Shown: positions 51,656 to 60,542 of the stretch, piece after piece
Position numbering within the stretch: position 1 is the stretch's first letter
Layout: the number at the start of each line of letters is the position of its first letter
Source of the DNA: Candidatus Bathyarchaeota archaeon
GTDB lineage: Archaea > Thermoproteota > Bathyarchaeia > Bathyarchaeales > DTEX01
Assembly (NCBI GenBank): GCA_018396635.1
Contig: JAGTQE010000001.1
Span: forward strand, 62,001-126,000
Direction of reading: 5' to 3'
DNA length: 64,000 nt
Program-made: the position numbers and the translations under genes
Notes under the pieces: generated by a model
The model's database searches: none
The model's input: the letters and a program-made list of their open reading frames with translations, nothing else
Told to the model about the DNA's origin: nothing

Positions 51656-54600
51656 TTTCCCTCATATTTTGTGGGGAGAGAAATCTGGATAACAAAGTCC
51701 ATATCATCAGTCGTGTCCTCGAAGCTTTAAGGGAGAAACTCAGCAAAATAATTAAGTATAGAAGTGAGATCTTCTGGAAGTTTCTTCAGGGCGAGGCTCT
51801 AGGAGCCCAAGAGCCTGACTTTGACGATTCAAATTGGCAGTCGGTTAAGCTGCCAATGGTCTTTGATGCTAGGAGGGGTGAGGGGTGGCTTAGATGCAAG
51901 ATAACTGTTCCAGATAATATTGAGGGAATAAAGGTTCTGGGCTCCGTCGTAAAGCTTAATTCTTCGGTAATAGTTGATAAGAGTGAAGTTTTTGTAGATG
52001 GGAGACTAGTTTTAAGCGCAGACTACTGGCTGGAGCTTAGACCGAGAATAATCTTAGACGAGAGGGCTGAGGCTGGAAAAACATACACGGTAGCCGTACA
52101 TCTATTCCCTAAGTATGAGCCAGTAAGCATACCACAATTTTACGTAACCTATAGTAATGTTGAGAAAGTAGCTTTTGAGATAGAATCCTTCATTGAAGAG
52201 GTAAGATTCACTGAAATTTTAGACAGAAGCTTAACGGAAAAGGTTCTTGAAGAGTTCGATCTCAACTCTATTAATGGAGAGCCTCAACACCTACTTAATG
52301 AGATAGAAAAGGCTCGCGCAAAGCTCTTGTCTCTCACCGCAGAAGCTAAAAAGTTTAGGGTTCATTTAATAGCTCACGCCCACATAGACATGAATTGGCT
52401 CTGGCCCTGGAAAGACACGCTCAACACTATTAAGAGCACATTTTCCACCATGGTGAACCTAATTGAGAAGTATGGCGACTTTCATTTCTCGCAAAGTCAG
52501 GCCGTGACTTACAGAGCTATTGAGGAGAATTTCCCAGACCTCTTTGAAAGAATAAGGAGGCATATTGAGAGGGGCAACTGGGACGTCACTGCATCAATGT
52601 GGGTTGAAGCGGACCTGAACATGGCTGGAACAGAGGCCTTGCTGAGGCAGTTCCTGTATGCAAAACGCTACATATATGAGAAGTTTGGAGTTAAGCCCAG
52701 GGTCTGCTGGGAGCCGGATACATTCGGCCATATATGGACGCTACCACAGGTTTTAAGGAAGTTCGGCATAGAATACTATTACTTTATGCGCTGCGGTAAG
52801 GGGCATCCAATATTCTGGTGGGAGGGGGCCGATGGATCGAGGGTTTTAGCCTTCACAAGCGTCTATAATAATTTCGTGTCTCCCAGAAACATTATGAGCC
52901 TAGTTTTAGATTTGTATAAGCGCTACGGTCTTAAGACTAGCATGTTCGTTTATGGTGCTGGCGATCATGGTGGAGGCGCGACGATAGAAGATATTGAAGC
53001 AGTATACGAGATGAGGAAAAAGCCTACATTGCCAAGCTTAATTTTCAGCTCAGTCCACCAATTCTTTGACGAGGCTAAGAGGGAGATCGAGGAGAGGGGG
53101 CTGTCCATACCCGTAATTAATGATGAACTGCAGTTTACTTTTGATGGATGCTACACAACTCATGGTGACATTAAAAAGTATAATCGTTTATGTGAGTCTC
53201 TTCTAGTAGATGCGGAAAAAATGTGTGTAATTGCTGGATTAAGCAAGAAGAGTAATCTTAGAGAGTTATGGTTAAAGATGTTGTTCAACCAGTTCCACGA
53301 TATTCTCGATGGAAGTGGAAGCGCTGAAGCATACGAATATCCAAGAGAGCTCTATAAGGAGGTAGTTAATGCTACAGAGGATATAATAGATCTAACGCTG
53401 AGGACCCTTTCTGAAAGAATTAAATTTTCTAGGGATGGTATACCTGTAATAGTTGTAAACACCTTATCTTGGGATAGAGTCGACCTTGTGAAAGTAAAGG
53501 TTCCTAAGGATCTTCTTCCAAAGAACGCTGTAGCAGTATCCTATGATGGGAGGGAAGAACACCCAATTCAGATCTGCGAGGATGAAGTGATGTTTCTTGC
53601 ACGGATGCCATCGATTGGTTATAAGGTTTACTATATAGTTGAGGGGTGCCCCAAGAAGGAGACAAGCCTATTATCTGGCAGCGATTCCTTGGAGAATAAT
53701 TACTTTAGGCTTGAGATTAAGAGGGGCTCAGGTACGATAAGAGCGCTATATGATAAAGTTAATGAGAGGATCGTATTTAAGGAGGACAGATACCCCTATA
53801 CGAAGCCGGTATTTAGCAATCTTATGCAGGTCTTATATGAAATGCCGCATCCGATGTCCGCATGGATAATTGGGCCTATATCTCATGTGGAAAACCTTGT
53901 CGATGGAGCCGAAGTAGAGCTTATTGAAAGCGGTCCTGTGAGGGCTACAATTAAAGTCTCCCGGAAGTACCGCAGCTCCGAAATACTTCAGTATATAAGC
54001 CTCTATGATGGTCTGCCAAGAATAGATTTTCGGGTGCTAATTAATTGGCAAGAGCTGGCAGATGAAAAGACGGATGCGCCGATGCTTAAAATCTCCTACG
54101 CGCCGATACTTAATAGACCTAGAGCTGCATTCGAAATACCTTTCGGGTGCATTGAGAGACCTCCAGATGGAACGGAGTACCCTGCGCTTAGGTGGGTTGA
54201 CTTATACGATGATGAATATGGCTTAAGCATAGCCAATAACTGTAAGCATGGATTTGATGTTGATGGCGGCACTATAAGGATGACGCTCATTAGAACAAGC
54301 TACAGCCCTGATCCTAAGCCTGATCAGGGAACCCATGAAGTAGTATACTCTTTATATCCTCATAGGGGCAATTGGAGGGATGCCTTAACGTTTAGGATTG
54401 GGTGGGAGATAAATCATCCGCTTATAGCATGTGCTGTCTTAGATCGGATGGGGCAGGGTGACCTAAGCGAGGAAGCTAGTCTGATCGATGTTAGGCCGAG
54501 TAATATAGTCATCTCATGCCTAAAAGAATCAGAAGATGGAAATAACCTAATAATCAGAGCTTACGATGCTTCCGGCGAGGGGGCTCTTGCTGAAATTCGG

Positions 54601-54765
54601 TTTAATTTCGATGTTAAGGAGGTTTACGAAGCCGACTTAATGGAGAACCCTATAAGGGCTCTTGAGGTTCAAGGTGGCAAGGTTAGGCTAAGGATTAATC
54701 CATTTGAAATAAAGACTCTACTAGCTAAGGCTTCACTCGAGAACCTTCTGAAGAAAGCCGCTTAA
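51634..54765 (+). CDS. Alpha-mannosidase, glycoside hydrolase family 38
   Basis: Zinc-dependent retaining alpha-mannosidase of about 1040 residues. The catalytic domain starts near residue 240: LIAHAHIDMNWLWPWKDT (zinc His and Asp), TASMWVEADLNMAGTEALL (nucleophile Asp), CWEPDTFGHIWTLPQ, GAGDHGGGATIEDIEA and LFNQFHDILDGSGSAEAYE. A beta-rich C-terminal half follows. No signal peptide is seen, so it acts inside the cell on imported manno-oligosaccharides. The start is uncertain: GTG 51634 overlaps the previous gene by 22 bases, whereas GGGGAG at 51673 would suit an unusual CTG start at 51685. Confidence 0.92.
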   Translation: MGDSSRIISLIFCGERNLDNKVHIISRVLEALREKLSKIIKYRSEIFWKFLQGEALGAQEPDFDDSNWQSVKLPMVFDARRGEGWLRCKITVPDNIEGIKVLGSVVKLNSSVIVDKSEVFVDGRLVLSADYWLELRPRIILDERAEAGKTYTVAVHLFPKYEPVSIPQFYVTYSNVEKVAFEIESFIEEVRFTEILDRSLTEKVLEEFDLNSINGEPQHLLNEIEKARAKLLSLTAEAKKFRVHLIAHAHIDMNWLWPWKDTLNTIKSTFSTMVNLIEKYGDFHFSQSQAVTYRAIEENFPDLFERIRRHIERGNWDVTASMWVEADLNMAGTEALLRQFLYAKRYIYEKFGVKPRVCWEPDTFGHIWTLPQVLRKFGIEYYYFMRCGKGHPIFWWEGADGSRVLAFTSVYNNFVSPRNIMSLVLDLYKRYGLKTSMFVYGAGDHGGGATIEDIEAVYEMRKKPTLPSLIFSSVHQFFDEAKREIEERGLSIPVINDELQFTFDGCYTTHGDIKKYNRLCESLLVDAEKMCVIAGLSKKSNLRELWLKMLFNQFHDILDGSGSAEAYEYPRELYKEVVNATEDIIDLTLRTLSERIKFSRDGIPVIVVNTLSWDRVDLVKVKVPKDLLPKNAVAVSYDGREEHPIQICEDEVMFLARMPSIGYKVYYIVEGCPKKETSLLSGSDSLENNYFRLEIKRGSGTIRALYDKVNERIVFKEDRYPYTKPVFSNLMQVLYEMPHPMSAWIIGPISHVENLVDGAEVELIESGPVRATIKVSRKYRSSEILQYISLYDGLPRIDFRVLINWQELADEKTDAPMLKISYAPILNRPRAAFEIPFGCIERPPDGTEYPALRWVDLYDDEYGLSIANNCKHGFDVDGGTIRMTLIRTSYSPDPKPDQGTHEVVYSLYPHRGNWRDALTFRIGWEINHPLIACAVLDRMGQGDLSEEASLIDVRPSNIVISCLKESEDGNNLIIRAYDASGEGALAEIRFNFDVKEVYEADLMENPIRALEVQGGKVRLRINPFEIKTLLAKASLENLLKKAA

Positions 54766-54769
54766 CCTC

Positions 54770-55447
54770 TTAGGTTATATCTCTTAATATATCTGGCCTA
54801 TCACTCGCTATTCCATCAACGCCTTTCTTTGCGTACTCTATTGCTTCTTCCTGAGCATTTATTGTCCATACCACGACTTTTAGGCCTTTTTCATGAGCTT
54901 TTTTAATGAGAGATGTGTGAGCAAACTTATACATTGGGAATAAATATTGGGCTCTTAGTGAGAGAGCTGCCCCCACAGGGTCCTTATGCTTCACGTAAAT
55001 CAGCCCCGTTTCAACTTTATCGTTTAAGTCTCTAATCTTCCTAAGGGCCTCCTCATAGAACGAAATTATTATCACATTATCCTCCAAACCCTTCTTTTTA
55101 ACGAGCTCTAAAACTTTATCCTCAATTCCAACCTCCTTTAACTCTATAAGTATCTTCACTTTTCTATCAAGGAATTCGAGTGCCTCCTCTAAAGTGGGTA
55201 TTTTCTCACCCTTCTCTGTGGAGAGCTCCTTAATCTCTTTGAGAGTTAGCTCGCTGACCAAGCCCTTACCATTTGTCGTCCTATCAACTTCAGCGTCATG
55301 AATGACTACTAGCTCATTGTCCTTAGTTTTTCTAACATCGAGCTCAATGGCGTTTACGCCTAGCTCAAGAGCCCTCTTAAAACTACGTATGGTATTTTCC
55401 GGCTCATATGCCTTAGCGCCCCTATGCCCGATCTTTAACTCTAACAT
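54770..55447 (-). CDS. Glycerophosphodiester phosphodiesterase
   Basis: Cytosolic GDPD of 225 residues that splits glycerophosphodiesters to glycerol phosphate and an alcohol. Catalytic text: IGHRGAKAYEPENTIRSF (His, Arg and Glu), ELDVRKTKDNELVVIHD (Glu, Asp and His) and ILIELKEVGIED. The C-terminal VVWTINAQEEAIEYAKKGVDG matches the family. In an ether-lipid organism the natural substrate may derive from archaeal lipids or teichoic-like polymers. It ends head-on to the mannosidase, four bases apart. Confidence 0.92.
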   Translation of the reverse strand: MLELKIGHRGAKAYEPENTIRSFKRALELGVNAIELDVRKTKDNELVVIHDAEVDRTTNGKGLVSELTLKEIKELSTEKGEKIPTLEEALEFLDRKVKILIELKEVGIEDKVLELVKKKGLEDNVIIISFYEEALRKIRDLNDKVETGLIYVKHKDPVGAALSLRAQYLFPMYKFAHTSLIKKAHEKGLKVVVWTINAQEEAIEYAKKGVDGIASDRPDILRDIT

Positions 55448-55467
55448 GCATATTTGCCTCCAGCGGC

Positions 55468-55785
55468 CTAATCTCTCTCCTCAACTATTATTTTACATCT
55501 TGTCACCAGGGCTGCTATAACGCCTAATGCTGCAACCCAAGGAGCTAATAGGGCTCCGACTAAGCCGACTGTTACGGGCATTTCCAGGAGAGTTTCATCT
55601 TTCTCGTTTTTCACTATTATTCTAGAGACTTTCCCCTTACGGATCACTTCCTTAACCTTCTCTATTAAATCGTCTGATGAAACCTCGTAAATGGCTTGCT
55701 TCACGCCCCTCTGCGGCGAACCACAGTATGGGCAGTAATTTGCGTCACCAGGCACATCCTTACCGCACTTCACACAATGGACCAT
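55468..55785 (-). CDS. Zinc ribbon plus DUF4342-like membrane-associated protein
   Basis: 105 residues. The zinc ribbon CVKCGKDVPGDANYCPYCG is followed by a basic alpha/beta region DLIEKVKEVIRKGKVSRIIV and a hydrophobic segment VTVGLVGALLAPWVAALGVI (about 75-94). The latter two parts resemble DUF4342. Function is unknown. Nine further upstream codons exist, but starting at MVHCVKCG places the ribbon at the N-terminus as usual. It precedes the GDPD gene on the same strand by 20 bases. Confidence 0.75.
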   Translation of the reverse strand: MVHCVKCGKDVPGDANYCPYCGSPQRGVKQAIYEVSSDDLIEKVKEVIRKGKVSRIIVKNEKDETLLEMPVTVGLVGALLAPWVAALGVIAALVTRCKIIVEERD

Positions 55786-55883
55786 TCTTCTCTCCCTCAA
55801 TAATTCATGCAATTGTTTCCAATTTAAATGTTATAGAAGCCATATTAAGTCCCTGCGCCTCCACTGTTTTCAGCCCTGTCAAT

Positions 55884-56351
55884 TCACAATTCTCTCATGA
55901 GCTTTAATCCATCTTTCCCGACGCCATAATAGTTTCTTATTGTTCCAACGACCTTGTATCCATGCTTAAGGTAGAGGTTTATGGCGGCTACATTATCTTT
56001 TTGCGCCTCTAGGTAGCAGGCTTTGGCTCCAGCCGCCCTCAAATCCTCCTCAATAGACTTTAGTAGAAGTGACCCTATACCCCTCCGCCTATACTCTGGG
56101 TCAACATCTATAGAGTATACATGCCCAACGCAATAGTCCCCAAAATGCTCTAAGGCAGCCGCTACGAAGCCGACAACTTTATCCTCTAAAACGGCAACAA
56201 GCGTCATGTACTGTGGGGATCTAATAAATTTCATTATATATGATGGTGGAAAGGCATCTTCGCGGAAACATTTCACCTCTATTTCATATAATCTTGCTAA
56301 GTCCGATACTTCAGCCCGCCTAACTATGGGTCGGCTTGACTTATCAAACAT
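55884..56351 (-). CDS. RimI/Ard1-like N-terminal acetyltransferase (GNAT)
   Basis: GNAT-fold acetyltransferase, about 155 residues. It begins VRRAEVSDLARLYEIEVKCF, with DAFPPSYI, a substrate loop. The acetyl-CoA motif is YRRRGIGSLLLKSIEEDL (RRxGxG), followed by CYLEAQKDNVAAINLYLKHG and YYGVGKDGLKLMREL. Archaeal members acetylate protein N-termini such as those of Alba. The Met at 56351 is preferred; 16 more residues are possible upstream (56399). It diverges from the MoaD-like gene. Confidence 0.9.
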   Translation of the reverse strand: MFDKSSRPIVRRAEVSDLARLYEIEVKCFREDAFPPSYIMKFIRSPQYMTLVAVLEDKVVGFVAAALEHFGDYCVGHVYSIDVDPEYRRRGIGSLLLKSIEEDLRAAGAKACYLEAQKDNVAAINLYLKHGYKVVGTIRNYYGVGKDGLKLMREL

Positions 56352-56429
56352 ATCTTGATCATTATATAGGTGCGCTTTAAGAGCATATTTATTTATCACC
56401 CCTTAAATCTATGAGTATCGTGAGCGCGC

Positions 56430-56726
56430 ATGGTAGTTAAAATTAGGATGCTGGGATTATTTAAGAAAGTCGCTGGGAGAGAAGAGATACTGCTTAATCT
56501 GAGCGGAGAGCTGAGGCTTAGGGAAGTTATTGAAAGAATTTTGGAAGAAGTGGATGGGCTAAGAGACTTTTTATTAGATCCAGAACTAAAGGATCCGCGC
56601 CCTAACACCATAGTTCTTGTTAATGGTAAGGAGATAAGTCTGCTAGGCGGCCCAGAAGCGGTGATCAAAGATGGAGATGAGATAGTTTTAATTCCAGTTA
56701 TACATGGCGGGCTACGCATCCCCTAA
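56430..56726 (+). CDS. MoaD/ThiS-like ubiquitin-fold sulfur carrier with extra C-terminal residues
   Basis: 98 residues with the beta-grasp fold: MVVKIRMLGLFKKVAGREEI, LRLREVIERILEEVDGL, TIVLVNGKEISLLGG and DGDEIVLIPVIHGG. The usual C-terminal Gly-Gly is present, but four more residues (LRIP) follow before the stop. A sulfur carrier needs Gly-Gly at its very end for adenylation, so this form would need trimming, for example by a JAMM protease, or it may work differently. The E1-like enzyme at 31518 is a candidate partner. Confidence 0.85.
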   Translation: MVVKIRMLGLFKKVAGREEILLNLSGELRLREVIERILEEVDGLRDFLLDPELKDPRPNTIVLVNGKEISLLGGPEAVIKDGDEIVLIPVIHGGLRIP

Positions 56727-56789
56727 AGTCTCAATTTTTTAGGATAGGCTTAAATCCCACTAATCTAGATCTTAGACTGGGTGTGGAAC

Positions 56790-57878
56790 ATGATAGGCTA
56801 CTCGAGCCTTGCCTCCCTACCCCGCTTAAGGAACTATAGGAGCCGTAGAGTCTCAAGCTACGATAGGACTGGAGGGAATGCTGACGCCTGGTTAATTAAG
56901 GGCGGTGAAAGGAGAATAATAGCTGATATTGAGGGGCCGGCTTGCATCAAGCACATCTGGATGACTCTCGGAATCCCGCAGGAAGACTATTTGCGCAGGA
57001 TAGTTTTGAGGTTTTATTGGGATGGCTGCCCAGAGCCCAGCGTTGAGTGCCCAATAGGAGACTTTTTTGGCATGGGTCACGGTATGCGGAAGAACTTTGT
57101 CTCGCTCCCGCTCCAGATGAGCCCCCAGGATGGAAAGGGATTCAATTCATGGTGGCCTATGCCATTTAAGAGCAGGGCGATTATAGAAGTTGAGAATCAA
57201 GGGGAGAGAGATTACTGGCATTACTTCTACATAGACTATGAGCTCTATGATTCCGTTAAGGCTGTGGAGGATCTGGCATACTTCCATGTTCAATGGAGGC
57301 GGGAGGCTAATACTGAAGGATGGGCCTACAAAGAGAGGCTTAGCAGAGAGACGATGATGAAAGACCCAAGATGGTACAATAGGGATGGCAAGCACAATTA
57401 TGTGATCCTTGAGGCTGAAGGAAACGGAATATATTGCGGGGCACACCTAGACATAGACTGCTTTGTTCGGAACCCAGATGATTGGTATGGTGAGGGCGAC
57501 GATATGGTATTCGTCGATGGTGAAGAATGGCCCCCCTCAATTCATGGAACGGGGACTGAAGACTGGTTTAACTGCGCTTATAGCCCACAGCAGGAGTATA
57601 ATGCCCCATACCATGGCATAATCCTGTATAGTGGAACAAAGGGGTGGCCGTGGAAGAGGAAGCAAACAGTTTATCGTTATTATATCGAAGATCCTATTAG
57701 GTTCTATAAGAGTATAAAAGCTACAATTGAGCATGGGCATGCAAACACCTTCACCCTAGATATCTCAAGCACAGCATACTATTATCTTTCAGAGCCGAAG
57801 AGAGGCGGCCCACCACTACCGCCAGTTAAAGATAGGCTGCCTAGACCAGATGAAGAGATTTACGTGCCAGAGAAGTAG
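56790..57878 (+). CDS. DUF2961/GH172 family glycoside hydrolase-like protein
   Basis: 362 residues. Family text: SSLASLPRLRNYRSRRVSSY, GGNADAWLIKGGERRIIADI, CIKHIWMTLG, PIGDFFGMGHGMRKNFVSLP, FNSWWPMPFKSRAIIEVENQ, GEEWPPSIHGTGTEDWFNCA and the end block HGHANTFTLDISSTAYYY. DUF2961 contains the GH172 alpha-fructofuranosidase and difructose-dianhydride synthase enzymes; the sugar handled here is unknown. No signal peptide, so probably intracellular. ATG 56790 has GGGTG upstream; an in-frame GTG lies nine bases earlier. Confidence 0.87.
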   Translation: MIGYSSLASLPRLRNYRSRRVSSYDRTGGNADAWLIKGGERRIIADIEGPACIKHIWMTLGIPQEDYLRRIVLRFYWDGCPEPSVECPIGDFFGMGHGMRKNFVSLPLQMSPQDGKGFNSWWPMPFKSRAIIEVENQGERDYWHYFYIDYELYDSVKAVEDLAYFHVQWRREANTEGWAYKERLSRETMMKDPRWYNRDGKHNYVILEAEGNGIYCGAHLDIDCFVRNPDDWYGEGDDMVFVDGEEWPPSIHGTGTEDWFNCAYSPQQEYNAPYHGIILYSGTKGWPWKRKQTVYRYYIEDPIRFYKSIKATIEHGHANTFTLDISSTAYYYLSEPKRGGPPLPPVKDRLPRPDEEIYVPEK

Positions 57879-57901
57879 GGGAGCTCTTTAGGTCACAGGG
57901 C

Positions 57902-58408
57902 CTACCATGGCAATCTACCATATTTTTTAACATAGTTTACTAGGCCGCCATTAACCAGTATTTCTAGCAGGGCTGGTGGTATAGGCTTGACCCTGTAAAC
58001 CTCACCTTTTGTTAGGTTCTTCACGCACCCCTCAGCTAAATCTATCTCTAAGATGTCGCCATCCGACACTCTATTCACGTCTTTACATTCAAGTGCCGGC
58101 AACCCTATATTCATCGAGTTCCTATAAAATATTCGGGCGAAGGATTCCGCTATCACGGCGCCTATGCCAAGATGCTTAAGGACCAGAGGGGCCTGCTCAC
58201 GGCTTGAGCCACATCCAAAATTCTTTCCAGCCACAATAATATCCCCCCTCTTAACCTTTTCTGCAAAGCCGGGTACCAGAGCCTCCATGGCATGCCTCGA
58301 CAGATCATCTATATTAGTTATGCTCAGCTTATATTTTCCAGCGATAATTAGGTCGGTGTTTATGTTGTCGCCAAACTTCCAAGCCCGGCCCGTAACTCTC
58401 ACGTTCAT
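57902..58408 (-). CDS. leuD: 3-Isopropylmalate dehydratase small subunit (aconitase family)
   Basis: 168 residues, swivelling domain of the two-subunit hydro-lyase. Signatures: RAWKFGDNINTDLII, GKNFGCGSSREQAPLVLKHL (catalytic Ser/Arg), and FARIFYRNSMNIGLPALEC. Archaeal small subunits can act on isopropylmalate, citraconate or homoaconitate, and sequence alone does not decide among them. It lies 12 bases after leuC in the same operon; no other leucine genes are nearby. Confidence 0.92.
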   Translation of the reverse strand: MNVRVTGRAWKFGDNINTDLIIAGKYKLSITNIDDLSRHAMEALVPGFAEKVKRGDIIVAGKNFGCGSSREQAPLVLKHLGIGAVIAESFARIFYRNSMNIGLPALECKDVNRVSDGDILEIDLAEGCVKNLTKGEVYRVKPIPPALLEILVNGGLVNYVKKYGRLPW

Positions 58409-58420
58409 ACAAGCCCCCTC

Positions 58421-59680
58421 CTAACGTTTTAGGAATGTTCTTGGATCGGTTATTCTCCCCTCTAAGGCTGTTGCCGCAGCTGTTGCTGGAGAAGCCAGAT
58501 ATATTTCCGCTTCAGCGCTCCCCATCCTGCCTTTAAAGTTCCTGTTAGATGTTGATAGGCATACTTCGCCCGGAGCGAGTATTCCCTGATGTGCGCCCGC
58601 GCAGGGTCCGCATCCCGGGTTGCAAATTATGCATCCCGCCTCCATGAAGACATCTATTAATCCTTCCCTTAGAGCTTGCAGGTATATGTTTCTTGATGCT
58701 GCGATAACTATCATGCGGACTCCTTCCTTAACCCTTCTTCCCTTAAGTATTTCTGCGGCAATTCTTAAGTCTTCTATACGCCCATTTGTGCATGAGCCAA
58801 GAAATACTTGATCAACCTCCTTACCCTCAACTTCCTTAACGGATCTAACGTTATCTACTGAGTGTGGGCATGCAATCATGGGTTCAAGGTCTGAGACATT
58901 AAAGCTGATTTTCTCAGCATACTCAGCATCCTCATCGCTCTTCAGAGCTATGTGCTCCTTAACCCCTAAGCTGAGTAGAAACTTTAGTGTTTTTTCATCT
59001 GGCTCAATTATGCCGGTCTTAGCGCCCATCTCAACAGCCATGTTACAGAGCGTTAGGCGCCCATCAATACTCATCGCACTAATTGTTTCCCCATGATATT
59101 CCACAGCTTTATATGTTGCTCCGTCAGCCCCAATAGTCCCAATTATCTTTAGAATAATATCCTTTGGCAGAACCATTGGCGGCAAAGAGCCGTTTACATC
59201 AATCCTAATGGTTTCCGGGACTTTAAACCACAATTTTCCAGACATAAGCACTGCAGCCATCTCAGTTGAGCCTATACCTGTCGCGAAGGCTCCTAGGGCG
59301 CCATATGTACATGTATGTGAGTCGGCGCCGACTATAAGTGAGCCGGGATAAATCAGCCCAGACTCAACCATGAGCTGATGGCATATCCCAGACCCAGCGT
59401 CATAGAGGATGGCACCATATTTATGGGCGAACTCACGCATAATCCTATGAACTCTCGAGAAGTTTTCGTTAGAGCTTGGGGCAACGTGGTCTATGACTAG
59501 GGCGATCTTAGATGGATTCCAGAGAGCTTTGCCGCCTATCTCTCTAAAGGCTTCAATTGCTAGGAGCGCTGTTCCGTCATGAACCATGGCTGCATCAATA
59601 TTTGCTACTATAATGTCGCCGGCATAGGCGTCCCTGCCAGATGCGAAGCTAAATATTTTTTCTGAGATTGTCTTTCCCAT
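58421..59680 (-). CDS. leuC: 3-Isopropylmalate dehydratase large subunit (aconitase family)
   Basis: 419 residues carrying the 4Fe-4S cluster. Cluster Cys lie in VFLGSCTNGRIEDL (about residue 293) and CNPGCGPCAGAHQG (two Cys). DHVAPSSNENFSRVH, GADSHTCTYGALGAFATGIG and STSNRNFKGRMG are also diagnostic. Transcribed with leuD. It diverges from the RraA-like gene over about 150 bases. The placement inside a sugar-catabolic region hints at another hydroxy-acid substrate, but leucine synthesis is the default. Confidence 0.93.
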   Translation of the reverse strand: MGKTISEKIFSFASGRDAYAGDIIVANIDAAMVHDGTALLAIEAFREIGGKALWNPSKIALVIDHVAPSSNENFSRVHRIMREFAHKYGAILYDAGSGICHQLMVESGLIYPGSLIVGADSHTCTYGALGAFATGIGSTEMAAVLMSGKLWFKVPETIRIDVNGSLPPMVLPKDIILKIIGTIGADGATYKAVEYHGETISAMSIDGRLTLCNMAVEMGAKTGIIEPDEKTLKFLLSLGVKEHIALKSDEDAEYAEKISFNVSDLEPMIACPHSVDNVRSVKEVEGKEVDQVFLGSCTNGRIEDLRIAAEILKGRRVKEGVRMIVIAASRNIYLQALREGLIDVFMEAGCIICNPGCGPCAGAHQGILAPGEVCLSTSNRNFKGRMGSAEAEIYLASPATAAATALEGRITDPRTFLKR

Positions 59681-59829
59681 ATCAGTTCAACCTGGCTCAG
59701 AAGAGAAAGATTGGAGGGACTAGGTTATAAGATTATTGTTTCATAACGTGATGTAGATGCTTTTGTATCCGACATTAATAGGAAAATGCTTAAGAATAAT
59801 GCCTAAACACTATTTATACGGTGTTTAGG

Positions 59830-60513
59830 ATGGAGGAAGTCAACCTGAATGAGGTTTTAGAGCTGCTGGACCATGCCTCAGTTGCAACCGCCTACAGCCT
59901 TTTGGGCGAATCTAGGGCAAGATTCTTACTTTCTGGGGTAAAGCCCCTTCTGCCCAATATGAGGGTTATTGGCCCAGCCCTAACAATACAATATATAGAG
60001 TTTAAAGAGGCGGTTAGTATGGGGTTTAAGGGAAACGCCGTTCATGAAGCATACGACTTAGTTAAAGGTGGAGAGGTTATAGTTGCAGCGGCACTTGGCA
60101 GAAGCGACGTAGGGGTATTCGGCGATTGCATAACATTCGGCTTTAAGGCTAAAGGTGCTGCGGGCATAGTTACTGATGGGGGCATTAGGGACAGCCCAAA
60201 TATATTTAAGCTTAATTTCCCTGTATTTGCAAGGAACACAACGCCTGAGCATATAGGAGGCGTAATTGTACCGTACAAAGTTAACGTCGACATCGTGTGC
60301 GCAGGGGTCCACATAAGGCCGGGAGATATAATAATGGGTGATGCGGATGGAGTTATAGTCATACCGAAAGAGAAAGCTAAGGAAATAGCTGTGAAGGCTA
60401 GCGAGGTTGAGATTAAAGAGGATGCCATCAGAAGAATGATAGCCTCAGGAATACCTTTAAGAGATGCCTATCCGCCTAGACCAGATCTATTGGAGAAATT
60501 TCTTAAAAAATGA
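59830..60513 (+). CDS. RraA-like/4-hydroxy-4-methyl-2-oxoglutarate aldolase family protein
   Basis: About 228 residues of the RraA fold. DHASVATAYSLLGESRARFL at the start, then MRVIGPALTIQYIEF, GGEVIVAAALGRSDVGVFGD, GAAGIVTDGGIRDSPNIFK (ring-binding Arg and metal Asp), PEHIGGVIVPYKVNVDIVC and GDIIMGDADGVIVIPKEKA. The full metal/pyruvate site suggests a class II aldolase or oxaloacetate decarboxylase rather than an RNase E regulator. ATG 59830 is preferred over the GTG at 59821. It faces the mannonate dehydratase gene, 29 bases between stops. Confidence 0.87.
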   Translation: MEEVNLNEVLELLDHASVATAYSLLGESRARFLLSGVKPLLPNMRVIGPALTIQYIEFKEAVSMGFKGNAVHEAYDLVKGGEVIVAAALGRSDVGVFGDCITFGFKAKGAAGIVTDGGIRDSPNIFKLNFPVFARNTTPEHIGGVIVPYKVNVDIVCAGVHIRPGDIIMGDADGVIVIPKEKAKEIAVKASEVEIKEDAIRRMIASGIPLRDAYPPRPDLLEKFLKK

Positions 60514-60542
60514 TCCTAAGAAAAAGGAAAACTATATGGTTT

